NCBI RefSeq assembly: GCF_029428875.1
Contig: NZ_JAJSOO010000001.1
Span: forward strand, 1,054,001-1,118,000
Source of the DNA: Streptomyces sp. JH34
GTDB taxonomy: Bacteria; Actinomycetota; Actinomycetes; Streptomycetales; Streptomycetaceae
Direction of reading: 5' to 3'
Length of the DNA: 64,000 nt
The position numbers and the translations under genes are program-made. The notes under the pieces are model-generated. The model ran no database searches. It was given only the letters and a program-made list of their open reading frames with translations, and was not told the origin of the DNA. Of this stretch, positions 17,526 through 26,826 are shown in pieces (the first letter of the stretch is position 1; each line of letters opens with the position of its first letter).

Positions 17526-17587
17526 ATCGCCGGAAAGCCGCCGTCCCCCCGTTGCCAGCGCGGCATCATCCGCTACGAAGGTCAACC

Positions 17588-18235
17588 ATGCCCGACAGCC
17601 AAATCCCTGCAACGCGCGGCGGGGTCCGCCTCGCCCGTGGAGCATCGCCGTGGCTCCTCCCGACCGTCGCCACCGCGGCACTCAGCCTCGCCCGGGCCCG
17701 CAAGTCCGGACGCTGGGCCGCCGTGGCCGTGCCCACCACCGCGCTCGCGGCGGGCATGCTGTGGTTCTTCCGCGACCCCGAGCGCGAGATCACCCAGGGT
17801 CGCGTCATCTCGCCGGCCGACGGCGTGGTGCAGAGCATCATGCCGTGGAAGGACGGGCGCACCCGCGTCGCGATCTTCATGAGCCCGCTGAATGTTCACG
17901 TCAACCGGGCTCCGCTGGCCGGTACCGTGACTTCGGTCGAGCACATCCCTGGTGGGTTCGTCCCGGCGTTCAACAAGGAGAGCGAGAACAACGAGCGCGT
18001 TGTCTGGCACTTCGACACCGAGCTCGGCGACATCGAGATGGTGCAGATCGCGGGAGCGGTCGCCCGTCGGATCGTGCCCTACATCCCGCAGGGTACGAAG
18101 GTGGAGCAGGGCGAACGCATCGGTCTGATCCGCTTCGGCTCGCGCGTGGACATCTACCTTCCCGAAGGTGTCGACGTCGCGGTCGAGGTCGGCCAGGCCA
18201 CGACCGCGGGGGTGACTCGAATTGACCGTAGTTGA
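17588..18235 (+). CDS. psd: Phosphatidylserine decarboxylase (short, pyruvoyl type) proenzyme
   Basis: A 215-residue psd-A-type proenzyme. It converts phosphatidylserine to phosphatidylethanolamine at the membrane. A hydrophobic N-terminal region (residues ~24-60) precedes FFRDPER, then VISPADGVVQSI and the core MSPLNVHVNRAPLAG. The self-cleavage site is Gly184-Ser185 in IRFGSRVDIYLP, where the Ser becomes the pyruvoyl group of the small subunit. Its partner phosphatidylserine synthase gene overlaps the 3' end by 14 bp, so the pair makes PE together. GAAGG lies 7 bp before the ATG. Confidence 0.95.
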   Translation: MPDSQIPATRGGVRLARGASPWLLPTVATAALSLARARKSGRWAAVAVPTTALAAGMLWFFRDPEREITQGRVISPADGVVQSIMPWKDGRTRVAIFMSPLNVHVNRAPLAGTVTSVEHIPGGFVPAFNKESENNERVVWHFDTELGDIEMVQIAGAVARRIVPYIPQGTKVEQGERIGLIRFGSRVDIYLPEGVDVAVEVGQATTAGVTRIDRS

Positions 18236-19076
18236 TCCTGAGACGCAGACCGGCTGGGTACCTGAGGCCGACGAGGAGGACGACGCGGAGGACATGCCGC
18301 TCTCCATGCGGCTGTCGATAGCGGACACCCTCACCCTCGGTAACGCCACGTGCGGATTCATGGCGGTGTACTTCACCACCACGGGCATCCTCATCCCTCA
18401 CCTCACCGGCAGCGACGAGTCGGGCATGGCCCGGCACTCCGCAGCCACCGCGGTGATCCTGATGCTCCTGGCGGCGGTGTTCGACCTCTTCGACGGCCTC
18501 GTGGCGCGCAAGCTGCGGTCCTCGCCGATGGGTGCGGAGCTGGACAACCTCTCCGACCTCATCAGCTTCGGTCTGGCACCGGCGTACTTCGTGCTGGTGT
18601 ACGGCATGGTCGCGGACGACGCACACCAGCGGGTGTCGGCGCTCGCGGCGATCGTGGTGCTGCTGGCGGTGGTGCTCAGGCTTGCGCGGTTCTCGTGCGT
18701 GACCTTGAAGGACGGCATGTTCCAGGGCATGCCGAGCCCCTTCGGAGCGCTCACGGTCGTCTCGATCGTGCTCCTGGAGCTGCCCTTCGTGCCGACGCTC
18801 CTCGCGATCATCGGAGTGGCGTGGCTGATGGTCAGCCGGGTCGAGTACCCGAAGCCGCGGGGTGTCCTCGCGGTGGCGATGCTCAGCTGGATCGTGGCAG
18901 CGATGGGGCTCCTCGCCGCGTGGGCGTTCGACGCCCCCGGCGGTCAGCTGCTCCTGCAGACCGGCTGTGCGCTCCAGGTGGTCCTGGGGGCGGTGATCCC
19001 GCTCTTCGCCACGGCACGGCGGGTGAACACCTTCCGTGACAACCGGCGCGAGGCACGGGCGGCACAGCACCCGTAA
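18222..19076 (+). CDS. pssA: CDP-diacylglycerol--serine O-phosphatidyltransferase
   Basis: A 284-residue multi-span membrane enzyme that joins CDP-diacylglycerol and serine into phosphatidylserine. The CDP-alcohol phosphatidyltransferase motif is complete: D88-x-x-D91-G-x-x-A-R96 then G104-x-x-x-D108-x-x-x-D112 (FDLFDGLVARK, MGAELDNLSD). Seven or so hydrophobic helices follow. The first 25 residues are acidic and cytosolic. The start is a TTG inside the end of psd; an in-frame ATG at 18294 would trim the acidic N-terminus. A very strong terminator follows. Confidence 0.93.
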   Translation: MTVVDPETQTGWVPEADEEDDAEDMPLSMRLSIADTLTLGNATCGFMAVYFTTTGILIPHLTGSDESGMARHSAATAVILMLLAAVFDLFDGLVARKLRSSPMGAELDNLSDLISFGLAPAYFVLVYGMVADDAHQRVSALAAIVVLLAVVLRLARFSCVTLKDGMFQGMPSPFGALTVVSIVLLELPFVPTLLAIIGVAWLMVSRVEYPKPRGVLAVAMLSWIVAAMGLLAAWAFDAPGGQLLLQTGCALQVVLGAVIPLFATARRVNTFRDNRREARAAQHP

Positions 19077-19094
19077 CCGCGTGTGACGCTTCGC

Positions 19095-19130
19095 CGAGGG
19101 CCCGGATGCTCCCCAGCATCCGGGCCCTCG
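19095..19130 (+). terminator. Strong hairpin terminator after psd-pssA
   Basis: A perfect 16-bp stem, CGAGGGCCCGGATGCT (19095-19110) with its complement at 19115-19130, encloses a CCCC loop and begins 18 bp after the pssA stop. No U-tract follows, as is usual in Streptomyces. Confidence 0.85.
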
Positions 19131-19264
19131 CCCATGTACGGCGGACGCCGCCGGGGCGGTGCTCCCCGTCCGCGACGCGCACCTCGCGCACCCGGCCGTA
19201 CCGCCGCCGGGGCGACGTGCGTCAGCGGGTGCGCGGCCGTCCGTCACGCGGGACGCTGGAAGGC

Positions 19265-21400
19265 GTGCAGGACCATGCCGCCTCTGTCGCCGCCACGGGT
19301 TCGGGCACGGAGCTGCTGGACAGCGCCGTGGCCCACGTGGTGCGTGAGACCGGTGCGTCCGTGGCGATGCTGTACCTGCTGTCGCCGGACGGGACCACAC
19401 TCCACCTGGCCGTGCTCGCCGGGGTGCCGGGGCAGCTCGCCGCGCCGTGGACCCGGGTGCCGCTGTCCGCGCCGATTCCGGTGGCCGACTCCGTGCGTCT
19501 GCGCTGTCTGATCTGGCTCGGCAGCCAGGAGGAGCTCGCACGCCGCTATCCACGGCCTGCGCTCGTGCTGCCGTACCAGTTCGCGCTCGGCGCCGCCCCC
19601 ATCCACACCGGCTCCAAGGCCCGGGGCGGGCTCGCGCTGCTCTGGCCCGGTTCGCACTCGCCGCTTCTGGCTCCCGAGGAGCGTGACGCCGTCGTCAGGG
19701 GCTGCCACGGGATCGGCATGCTCCTGCGGCAGGCCGAGAGCAGCGGCTACCCGATCCTGCCGGGCACCCAGCCACGGGTGCTGTCGCCCCCGGAGCCGGA
19801 CGCCCCGGGCCCGGCCGAGGCCACGGCCATCGCGGAGTTCGTGCGGCGGCTGCCCGGCGGGAGCTGCTCGCTGTCGATCGACGGTACGGTCGTCTTCCTC
19901 GACGACGACGCCGCCGCCCTCCTGGGAGCCCGGGCCGAGGACGTGCTGGGGACCCTCCCCTGGGTCTCGCTCCCCTGGCTGGACAACCCCTCCGTCGAGG
20001 ACCACTACCGGGCGGCCGTCATCAGCCGCCAGCAGACCTCCTTCACCGTTCTGCGGCCACCGGACCGATGGCTGTCCTTCCACCTGTTCCCGAACGACAC
20101 GGGCATCAGCGTCCGGATCCTGCCCGCCTCGCGGCCCGGCCCCCGGGACATCCCCTCACCCGCGCTGCCCACCTACTCCGCGGTGCCCAGCCGGGCCACC
20201 GCGCTGTACCACCTGATGCACCTGGCGGCGACGCTCACCGAGGCGGTCGGCACACGGGACGTGATCGAACTGACCGCCGACCAGCTCATGCCCGCCTTCC
20301 GGATACAGACGCTCGTCGTGATGACGTCGGCGGAGGGGCGGCTGAGGGTCGAGGGCGCCAGGGGCAGCCGTCCCGCACTCATGGAGCGATTCGACGGTGC
20401 CCCGCTGACCTCCGCCACGCCCGCCGCGCACGTGCTGATGACGGGCATCCCCGACTTCTACCCCACGTTCACCGAGCTGGAGCGCGCCTATCCCTCGGCG
20501 GACCTCCGCGACGCGGTGGCCGCCTGCGCCTTCCTGCCGCTGATCGTCTCCGGGCACCCGGTCGGGTCGCTGGTCCTCGCCTATGACCGGCCCCACCCCT
20601 TCGAACCGGAGGAACGCGCCCTGCTGACCTCCATCGCGGGGCTGCTCGCCCAGGCGCTGGACCGAGCCAGGCTGTACGACACCAAGGACAGGCTCGCGCA
20701 CAGCCTGCAGGCCCACCTGCTGCCCCAGACGCTGCCCGCGATCACCGGTCTGGACGTGGCGGCGCGCTACCTCCCGTCGACCCGGGGCATGGGCATCGGC
20801 GGGGACTTCTACGACCTGATCCGGCTGGACGGCACCACGGCCGCCGCCGCCATCGGCGACGTACAAGGGCACAACGAGAACGCCGCCGCGCTCATGGGGC
20901 AGGTCCGCACCGCCGTCCACGCCTCCGCGGGCGCTCCGCCCGACGAGGTCCTGGCGCGCACCAACCGGCTGCTCACCGACCTCGATCCCGGCCTCTTCAC
21001 CAGCTGCCTCTACATCGATCTCGACCTCGCGCGGCACACCGTCCGCATGGCCACCGCGGGCCACCCCCCGCCGTTGCTGAGACAGCCGGACGGGCAGACC
21101 GAGGTCCTCGACCTGCCGCCCGGCCTCCTCCTGGGCATCGACCCCGCGTCCCGCTACCCGACGGCCGAGTTCCCGCTGCCTCCCGGCGGGGCGCTCGCCC
21201 TGTACACGGACGGGCTCGTGGAGGCTCCCGGGGTGGCCTTCGACGACGCCGCCGCCGACCTGGCCGCGCAGTTCGCCCTCGCGCTGGACCAGGACATGGA
21301 GACCGTCGCGGACACGCTCGTGCGGTACGCCAAGCGCGCGACGCCGGGGACCGACGACATCGCCCTGCTGCTCATCAACGCGTTGCGCGGGGACGGCTGA
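19265..21400 (+). CDS. GAF-PAS-GAF-SpoIIE serine phosphatase (RsbU-like)
   Basis: About 711 residues. The N-terminal third is GAF-like (VAMLYLLSPDGTTLHLAVLA), followed by a short PAS-type segment (LSIDGTVVFLDDDAAALLGA), a second GAF (TADQLMPAFRIQTLVVMTSA) and a C-terminal PP2C/SpoIIE phosphatase. The phosphatase metal Asp residues are visible in GIGGDFYDLIRLDG and IGDVQGHNENAAALM, and again in GTDDIALLLI. Such proteins dephosphorylate anti-anti-sigma factors in response to a signal sensed by the GAF/PAS part. The open frame runs upstream into the terminator, so the GTG at 19265 (GGAAGG 3-8 bp upstream) was chosen. A GTG at 19217 is the main alternative. No cognate antisigma gene is adjacent. 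Confidence 0.85.
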   Translation: MQDHAASVAATGSGTELLDSAVAHVVRETGASVAMLYLLSPDGTTLHLAVLAGVPGQLAAPWTRVPLSAPIPVADSVRLRCLIWLGSQEELARRYPRPALVLPYQFALGAAPIHTGSKARGGLALLWPGSHSPLLAPEERDAVVRGCHGIGMLLRQAESSGYPILPGTQPRVLSPPEPDAPGPAEATAIAEFVRRLPGGSCSLSIDGTVVFLDDDAAALLGARAEDVLGTLPWVSLPWLDNPSVEDHYRAAVISRQQTSFTVLRPPDRWLSFHLFPNDTGISVRILPASRPGPRDIPSPALPTYSAVPSRATALYHLMHLAATLTEAVGTRDVIELTADQLMPAFRIQTLVVMTSAEGRLRVEGARGSRPALMERFDGAPLTSATPAAHVLMTGIPDFYPTFTELERAYPSADLRDAVAACAFLPLIVSGHPVGSLVLAYDRPHPFEPEERALLTSIAGLLAQALDRARLYDTKDRLAHSLQAHLLPQTLPAITGLDVAARYLPSTRGMGIGGDFYDLIRLDGTTAAAAIGDVQGHNENAAALMGQVRTAVHASAGAPPDEVLARTNRLLTDLDPGLFTSCLYIDLDLARHTVRMATAGHPPPLLRQPDGQTEVLDLPPGLLLGIDPASRYPTAEFPLPPGGALALYTDGLVEAPGVAFDDAAADLAAQFALALDQDMETVADTLVRYAKRATPGTDDIALLLINALRGDG

Positions 21401-21425
21401 GGAGTGTCCGGGTGGAGAGCCCTGA

Positions 21426-21455
21426 GGTGCCGAGGCGGTGGGGTTCATCGGCACC
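21426..21455. terminator. Possible weak terminator between convergent genes
   Basis: GGTGCCGA at 21426-21433 and TCGGCACC at 21448-21455 form an 8-bp stem with a 14-nt loop in the 95-bp gap between the phosphatase and cellulase genes. Confidence 0.35.
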
Positions 21456-21495
21456 CCAGGACGTTCAGGGGGCGGTGCGCCGGGCGGGGGCGGGC

Positions 21496-22851
21496 TCAGC
21501 CGCCGTAGAGGTCGCCCAGACTGATGCCGGTGGTGCTGCCCTGGCCACCGAGTCCGACCTCGTGGTCGAGGCTGACGAACTTCCCACCTGACTGCCACAG
21601 GGCGGGCTTGAGCAGCGCGTACTTGGCCTCGTCCCAGGTCGCCCAGTCGTGGCCCAGCAGGCCGCCCGTGTCCCCGGAGTTCGGGTTGACGCACCAGAAG
21701 GTCTGGTGGATGCCGTTCTCCACGATCAGATCGCGCAGGGCGGTCATCCACTTCTGGTTGGGGCCGTTGTCGAGGTGGCCGCCCCACTCACCGATGAACA
21801 GCGGTGCGGTGCCCTCCTTGTGCAGGTAGAGCCAGTTGGGGTCCCAGACGTCCCGCTCCAGCGTGGTGCGGCTCCACTCGCCCTGGAACCAGGGCTGCTG
21901 GTACACGAGCGGTCCGTAGTCGTGCGGGGAGTAGACCAACTGGTCCTGCTGCGGGCCGAGGTCGACCGGGTGGTCCTTCGCGCCGCGCAGGTTCCCGCCC
22001 CACCACATGCCGTGGTAGTCCGCCGCCGAGGTGGAGGACCAGTTCACCCCGTCCTTGGGGTAGACCTCGATGCCCTCGCACATGACGAGGACGTGGGGGT
22101 TGATCGCGAGGATGCGCTTGCCGGCCGTCTCACACGTGTACTTGAAGTTGTCCTGGTCCGTTGAGCCGTCCCACTTGGCCCGGGGGCTGTCCGACTGCTT
22201 GCCGTGCGGTTCGTTCTTGACGTCCATCGCCACGAGTGTGTCGTCGTCCTTGTAGCGGGCGGTCACCCACTCCCAGGCGGAGTAGAACTGCTCGGTGGTG
22301 ATCGCCCCCTTCCACCACACGGGGTACACATGGCCGGAGTTGTCGGCCTCCGCGCTGTGGACGTCCAGCATGACCTTGATGCCGTACTTCTCGGCGACCC
22401 CCAGGAAGGCGTCGAACACCTGCAGGGTGGTCTTGTCCTTCAGCTCGGGGTTGGCCCAGGTGTTGACCGCGCTGGACGTCGCGGCCTGCCCGTTCTTCCA
22501 CTCCAGCAGCAGCTGGGTGGAGATCGGGACGCGGAGGATGTTGATGCCGCGCTCCGCCATCTGCCGGGTGATCGTGTCCAGGTTGGCCGACCAGAGCCCG
22601 TGGAAGACGCGCTCGGTGGCGTTGAAGCCGAACCAGTTGGCCCCGGTGAGCCAGACCTCGTCGCCCTGCGCGTCGACGATCCTGTTGCCCTCGGTGTGCA
22701 GCCAGTCCGTCCCGGCCGCCGCGGTCCGTGCCGCCGGGGGCTCGGATGCCGGCCGTGCGGCCACCGGGCCGGACGCCGTCATCAGCAGCGCGGTGGCGGT
22801 CGCCGCGGCGGCCAGCGCCGTGCCCAGCCGCTTTCTCGTCCATGGCTTCAT
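21496..22851 (-). CDS. Secreted GH5 endoglucanase (cellulase)
   Basis: A 451-residue glycoside hydrolase family 5 enzyme. It has an N-terminal signal peptide (KPWTRKRLG, then a hydrophobic core and an Ala-x-Ala type site near VAARPA). The catalytic domain shows NWFGFNATERVFHGLW, MLDVHSAEADNSGHVYPVWW, the acid/base Glu in AMDVKNEPHG and the nucleophile Glu in LFIGEWGGHLDNGP. It should cut beta-1,4-glucan outside the cell. There is no cellulose-binding module or linker, unlike many streptomycete cellulases. Start ATG 22851 has GAAAGG 7-10 bp upstream. A perfect CebR-type palindrome lies 40-55 bp upstream, so cello-oligosaccharide induction is expected. Confidence 0.92.
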   Translation of the reverse strand: MKPWTRKRLGTALAAAATATALLMTASGPVAARPASEPPAARTAAAGTDWLHTEGNRIVDAQGDEVWLTGANWFGFNATERVFHGLWSANLDTITRQMAERGINILRVPISTQLLLEWKNGQAATSSAVNTWANPELKDKTTLQVFDAFLGVAEKYGIKVMLDVHSAEADNSGHVYPVWWKGAITTEQFYSAWEWVTARYKDDDTLVAMDVKNEPHGKQSDSPRAKWDGSTDQDNFKYTCETAGKRILAINPHVLVMCEGIEVYPKDGVNWSSTSAADYHGMWWGGNLRGAKDHPVDLGPQQDQLVYSPHDYGPLVYQQPWFQGEWSRTTLERDVWDPNWLYLHKEGTAPLFIGEWGGHLDNGPNQKWMTALRDLIVENGIHQTFWCVNPNSGDTGGLLGHDWATWDEAKYALLKPALWQSGGKFVSLDHEVGLGGQGSTTGISLGDLYGG

Positions 22852-22890
22852 CCGTTGTCGCCTTTCGTGGGGGTGAGGCGGGCCCGACAC

Positions 22891-22906
22891 ATGGGAGCGC
22901 TCCCAT
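22891..22906. promoter_or_regulatory. CebR-type operator of the cellulase gene
   Basis: ATGGGAGCGCTCCCAT is a perfect 16-bp palindrome containing the 14-bp CebR consensus TGGGAGCGCTCCCA. CebR is the LacI-family repressor of cellulose and cello-oligosaccharide genes in Streptomyces. The site is just upstream of the GH5 cellulase start, on the side expected for repression. Confidence 0.9.
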
Positions 22907-23133
22907 TGCGTTCCCCACATGAAGCCAGCCGGACGGATCGCCTGTCAATGGACATGACAAGCTCCATTTCCTGAAACCCTGCGCACGACGCGTTCGCTCA
23001 GCATTCCCGATTCGAGTCACAAATTTGAGCGATGCAGACGAAATCTTGCGCAGCACCGTGGACTTCTTTACTGGACTGCTCCTAGCCTGTGGGGCGTCCG
23101 AAGAGCCCCTCGAGCCGCAAGGACGTCCCACAC

Positions 23134-25482
23134 GTGACCCCACCACTCACTGGACCGCGCCTTCTCAGACGCTCCCTGTCCGCCTCCCTCTCCCTCGTAC
23201 TCGCCGCGGCGGGAACCGCCGCCGCGGTCGTCCTGGCCGGCGCTCCCCCGGCGCAGGCCGCAGCGGTCCCCGCGCCCTCGCCCGTCGGGATATCCGGCCG
23301 GGGCGCCACCGTCCCGTTCAAGGAGCAGGAGGCCGAGTACGCCGCCACCAACGGCTCCCTGATCGGCCCCGACCGCCTCTACGGATCGCTGCCGTCCGAG
23401 GCGTCCGGCCGGCAGGCCGTCACGCTCGACTCGGCCGGTGAGTACGTCGAGTTCACGCTCACCGCCCCCGCGAACGCCATGACGTTCCGCTACTCGCTGC
23501 CCGACAACGCGGCCGGGACGGGCCGGGACGCCTCTCTCGACCTGCGGGTCGACGGCTCCTCACTCAAGAGCGTGCCGGTGACGTCGAAGTACGGCTGGTA
23601 CTACGGGGGCTACCCGTTCAACAACAACCCGGGCGACACCGATCCGCACCACTTCTACGACGAGACCCGGACCATGTTCGGGTCCACCCTGGCCGCCGGT
23701 ACGAAGATCCGGCTCCAGGTCACCTCCACCGCCGCCTCGCCGTCGTTCACCATCGACCTGGCGGACTTCGAGCATGTCGCGGCACCGGTCGGCAAGCCGT
23801 CGGGCGCGCTGGACGTGGTGACCGACTTCGGCGCCGACCCCACGGGGGCCGCCGACTCCACCGCGAAGATCCAGGCCGCGGTCGACGCCGGCCGCACGCA
23901 GGGCAAGGAGGTGTACGTCCCGCAGGGCACCTTCAAGGTCCAGGACCACATCGTCGTCGACAAGGTGACCCTGCGCGGCGCGGGCCCCTGGTACAGCGTG
24001 CTGACCGGCCGTCACCCCACCGACCGCGGCAAGGCGGTAGGCGTGTACGGGAAGTACGCGGCGCAGGGCGGCAGCAGCGACGTCACCCTCAGGGACTTCG
24101 CCATCATCGGCGACATCCGTGAGCGGGTGGACAACGACCAGGTCAACGCCATCGGCGGGGCCATGTCCGACTCGGTCGTCGACAACGTCTGGATGCAGCA
24201 CACCAAGTGCGGCGCCTGGATGGACGGCCCGATGGACGACTTCACCATCAGGAACAGCCGGATCCTGGACCAGACCGCAGACGGGGTGAACTTCCACTAC
24301 GGGGTCACGAACTCCACGGTGACCAACACCTTCGTCCGCAACACGGGTGACGACGGTCTGGCCATGTGGGCGGAGAACGTCCCGAACGTGAAGAACAGGT
24401 TCACGTTCAACACGGTGATCCTGCCGATCCTGGCCAACAACATCGTGACGTACGGCGGCAAGGACATCACGATCTCCGACAACGTCATGTCGGACACGAT
24501 CACCAACGGTGGCGGGCTGCACATCGCCAACCGGTACCCGGGTGTCAACTCGGGGCAGGGCACTGCCGTCTCGGGTACGCACACAGCCGCCCGCAACACC
24601 CTGATCCGCACGGGGAACAACGACTTCAACTGGCGCTTCGGCGTCGGTGCGATCTGGTTCAGCGGCCTCAACGAGCCGATCAACGGTGCGACGATCAACA
24701 TCACCGACAGCGAGATCCTGGACAGCTCCTACGCCGCGATCCACCTCATCGAGGGCGCGAGCAACGGGCTGCACTTCGACAACATCAAGATCGACGGGGC
24801 CGGGACGTACGCCCTCCAGATCCAGGCCCCGGGCACGGCTTCGTTCGACAAGGTCGTCGCCACGCACATCGCCCAGTCCAACCCGATCCACAACTGCGTC
24901 GGAAGCGGCTTCCAGATCACGCAGGGCGCCGGCAACTCGGGCTGGTACGCGAACCCGCCCGCCTGCACGGGTGTCTGGCCCGCCCCGGTGTGGACCAACG
25001 GCGGTGTCCCCGGGGGCGGCGGGCCCACGGACCCGCCCGATCCCACGGACCCGCCCGAGGAGACGGGCAACCTCGCTCAGGGACGCCCCGTGACGGAGAC
25101 GGGCCACGCCGACGTGTACGGCGCGGGCAACGCGGTGGACGGCAACGCCGACAGCTACTGGGAGAGCCGCAACAACGCCTTCCCGCAGTCCGTCACCGTG
25201 GACCTCGGCGCCGCCGAGGCGGTCGGGCGGCTGGTGCTGAAGCTGCCTCCGGCCGCCGCCTGGGCGACGCGCACCCAGACGATCGGTGTGACGGGCAGTA
25301 CCGACAACTCCGTGTACGGCTCCCTGAAGGCGGCGACGGGGTACACCTTCGATCCGTCGAGCGGCAACACCGCGACGGTGACGCTCACCGGGACTCCGGT
25401 GCGGTACCTGCGGCTGACGTTCACCGCGAACACCGGTTGGCCGGCTGGTCAGTTGTCCGAAGTGGAGGCCTACACCCACTGA
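23134..25482 (+). CDS. Secreted GH87-type alpha-1,3-glucanase with C-terminal discoidin domain
   Basis: A 782-residue exported protein. The GTG start gives an Arg-rich signal peptide with a hydrophobic core ending at PAQAA. Next is a carbohydrate-binding beta-sandwich (about residues 55-215; VTLDSAGEYVEFTLTAPANA), then a right-handed beta-helix beginning TDFGADPTGAADSTAKIQAA. The three GH87 catalytic Asp residues are recognisable: the Asp of TADGVNFHYG, then the pair in NTGDDGLAMW at +23 and +24, the spacing known in Bacillus and Paenibacillus mutanases. A Pro-rich linker (GGPTDPPDPTDPPEETG) leads to an F5/8-type discoidin module. It would degrade alpha-1,3-glucan of fungal walls or biofilms. 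Confidence 0.85.
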   Translation: MTPPLTGPRLLRRSLSASLSLVLAAAGTAAAVVLAGAPPAQAAAVPAPSPVGISGRGATVPFKEQEAEYAATNGSLIGPDRLYGSLPSEASGRQAVTLDSAGEYVEFTLTAPANAMTFRYSLPDNAAGTGRDASLDLRVDGSSLKSVPVTSKYGWYYGGYPFNNNPGDTDPHHFYDETRTMFGSTLAAGTKIRLQVTSTAASPSFTIDLADFEHVAAPVGKPSGALDVVTDFGADPTGAADSTAKIQAAVDAGRTQGKEVYVPQGTFKVQDHIVVDKVTLRGAGPWYSVLTGRHPTDRGKAVGVYGKYAAQGGSSDVTLRDFAIIGDIRERVDNDQVNAIGGAMSDSVVDNVWMQHTKCGAWMDGPMDDFTIRNSRILDQTADGVNFHYGVTNSTVTNTFVRNTGDDGLAMWAENVPNVKNRFTFNTVILPILANNIVTYGGKDITISDNVMSDTITNGGGLHIANRYPGVNSGQGTAVSGTHTAARNTLIRTGNNDFNWRFGVGAIWFSGLNEPINGATINITDSEILDSSYAAIHLIEGASNGLHFDNIKIDGAGTYALQIQAPGTASFDKVVATHIAQSNPIHNCVGSGFQITQGAGNSGWYANPPACTGVWPAPVWTNGGVPGGGGPTDPPDPTDPPEETGNLAQGRPVTETGHADVYGAGNAVDGNADSYWESRNNAFPQSVTVDLGAAEAVGRLVLKLPPAAAWATRTQTIGVTGSTDNSVYGSLKAATGYTFDPSSGNTATVTLTGTPVRYLRLTFTANTGWPAGQLSEVEAYTH

Positions 25483-25496
25483 CCGCGCACACGGCC

Positions 25497-25538
25497 GAGC
25501 TTGGGTCCGGTGGTCGTTGCAACACCGGACCCAAGCTC
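25497..25538. terminator. Bidirectional terminator
   Basis: A perfect 16-bp stem, GAGCTTGGGTCCGGTG (25497-25512) and its complement (25523-25538), with a 10-nt loop, sits between the convergent GH87 and branched-chain binding-protein genes. Confidence 0.85.
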
Positions 25539-25566
25539 CGCCGCGCCAGTCGCTGTGCGGGGAGAG

Positions 25567-26826
25567 TCAGGACCCGGACGTGAAGGACTCGGCGGCCGGA
25601 GCCACTTCGGCCGGGCGGACCACCTTGAGGCCGCCGGGGATCTTGGCGTCGGGCTTCATGACGACGGTCTCCCGGGTGGACGGCGCCGACGGGTCGGTGA
25701 AGTCGTGCGAGATCCCGAAGTCACCACCGAAGTCCTTGACCGTGAGCAGCGCCTTGTCGACGCCCTCACGGGTCAGGTCCTTCGACTCGCAGGCCTTCTT
25801 CAGCGCCTCGCCGAAGACGGATGCCGCGTTGTATCCGGCGATGACGCCGTTGTCGAGGCCGTCCTTGGGGTACTTGGCGGCGTATGCCTCGGCGAGCTTC
25901 GCCGGGCCCGCACCCGCGTCACCGATGGGCAGGGTGGAGGCACCGATGTAGTAGTCCTTCTGCAGGGCCGCCCCCGCCTGGGTCGCCAGCAGCTGAGGGG
26001 CGTACGCCGAGTTGTTGCCGACGACCGGGACAGCGAAGCCGGTGGCGGCGGCGACACCGACCAGCGAGGCCGCCTGCCGGGGACCCGCGCTGACGATCAC
26101 CGCCTTCACGCCGGCCTGCTTGAGCGCGGAGACCTGGGCGGTCATGTCGTTGTCGGTCGGCTTGATCTTCTGCTCGACGACCGTGAGGCCCGCCTCCTTC
26201 GCCGCGTGCTTGGAGCCGGCCAGGGCGTTCTCGCCGTAGTCGCCCTCGAAGTAGACGTGACCGATCTTGTCGCCCTTGGCGATGCGCTTCTCGTCGAGCA
26301 GGAAGTCGACCAGGTTGATCGTCTCGACGTCGTACGTGGCGCCGATGACGCGGACGTACTTGGACCCGACCAGGTTCGCCGACCACGCCTGGGGCAGGAC
26401 GATGCCCTTGTCCTGGCCGTCGATGCGCGACTCCACGGCCGAGACGAACGGGGAGCCGATGAACTGGGTGAAGCCCAGCACGTCCGGTTCGAGCTCGGTG
26501 TAGGCGCCGATCGCCTTCTGAGGGTCGTATCCGTGGTCTCGGACGGTCAGTTCGATCTGCCGTTCGCAGATGCCGCCCGCCTTGTTGGTCTCCTCGACCC
26601 AGAGCTGCTGGGCCTGGGTGACGCTCTTGCCGAGCGAGGCGTACACGCCGGTCATGTCGGTGAGGGCGCCGAGGGTGATCTTCGAGTCGGTGACGCCCTC
26701 CCCGGTCTTCACCCCGCTCTTGTCGGCGGAGCCGTCGTCGGACGACTTGGCCTTCCCGCTGCATCCCGCGAGGGCGAGGGTGAGGGTGAGAGCCGCCGCG
26801 ACGGCTCCGACAACACGTGACTTCAT
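25567..26826 (-). CDS. Branched-chain amino acid-type ABC transporter, substrate-binding lipoprotein (LivK-like)
   Basis: A 419-residue lipoprotein. The lipobox is LALAGC near residue 22. The mature part is a type I periplasmic-binding fold (ITLGALTDMTGVYASLGKSV, then IGHVYFEGDYGENAL, AVIVSAGPRQAASLVGV). It captures the substrate outside the membrane for the LivHM channel. The true ligand (Leu/Ile/Val, amide or urea) cannot be told from sequence. It is the last gene of a five-gene operon, and its ATG overlaps the livM stop by 4 bp. Confidence 0.9.
   Translation of the reverse strand: MKSRVVGAVAAALTLTLALAGCSGKAKSSDDGSADKSGVKTGEGVTDSKITLGALTDMTGVYASLGKSVTQAQQLWVEETNKAGGICERQIELTVRDHGYDPQKAIGAYTELEPDVLGFTQFIGSPFVSAVESRIDGQDKGIVLPQAWSANLVGSKYVRVIGATYDVETINLVDFLLDEKRIAKGDKIGHVYFEGDYGENALAGSKHAAKEAGLTVVEQKIKPTDNDMTAQVSALKQAGVKAVIVSAGPRQAASLVGVAAATGFAVPVVGNNSAYAPQLLATQAGAALQKDYYIGASTLPIGDAGAGPAKLAEAYAAKYPKDGLDNGVIAGYNAASVFGEALKKACESKDLTREGVDKALLTVKDFGGDFGISHDFTDPSAPSTRETVVMKPDAKIPGGLKVVRPAEVAPAAESFTSGS

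Noticed and set aside
19106..19264. Earlier ATG start for the SpoIIE phosphatase
   Set aside because: It lies inside the pssA terminator hairpin and the encoded stretch is Arg/Pro-rich filler.
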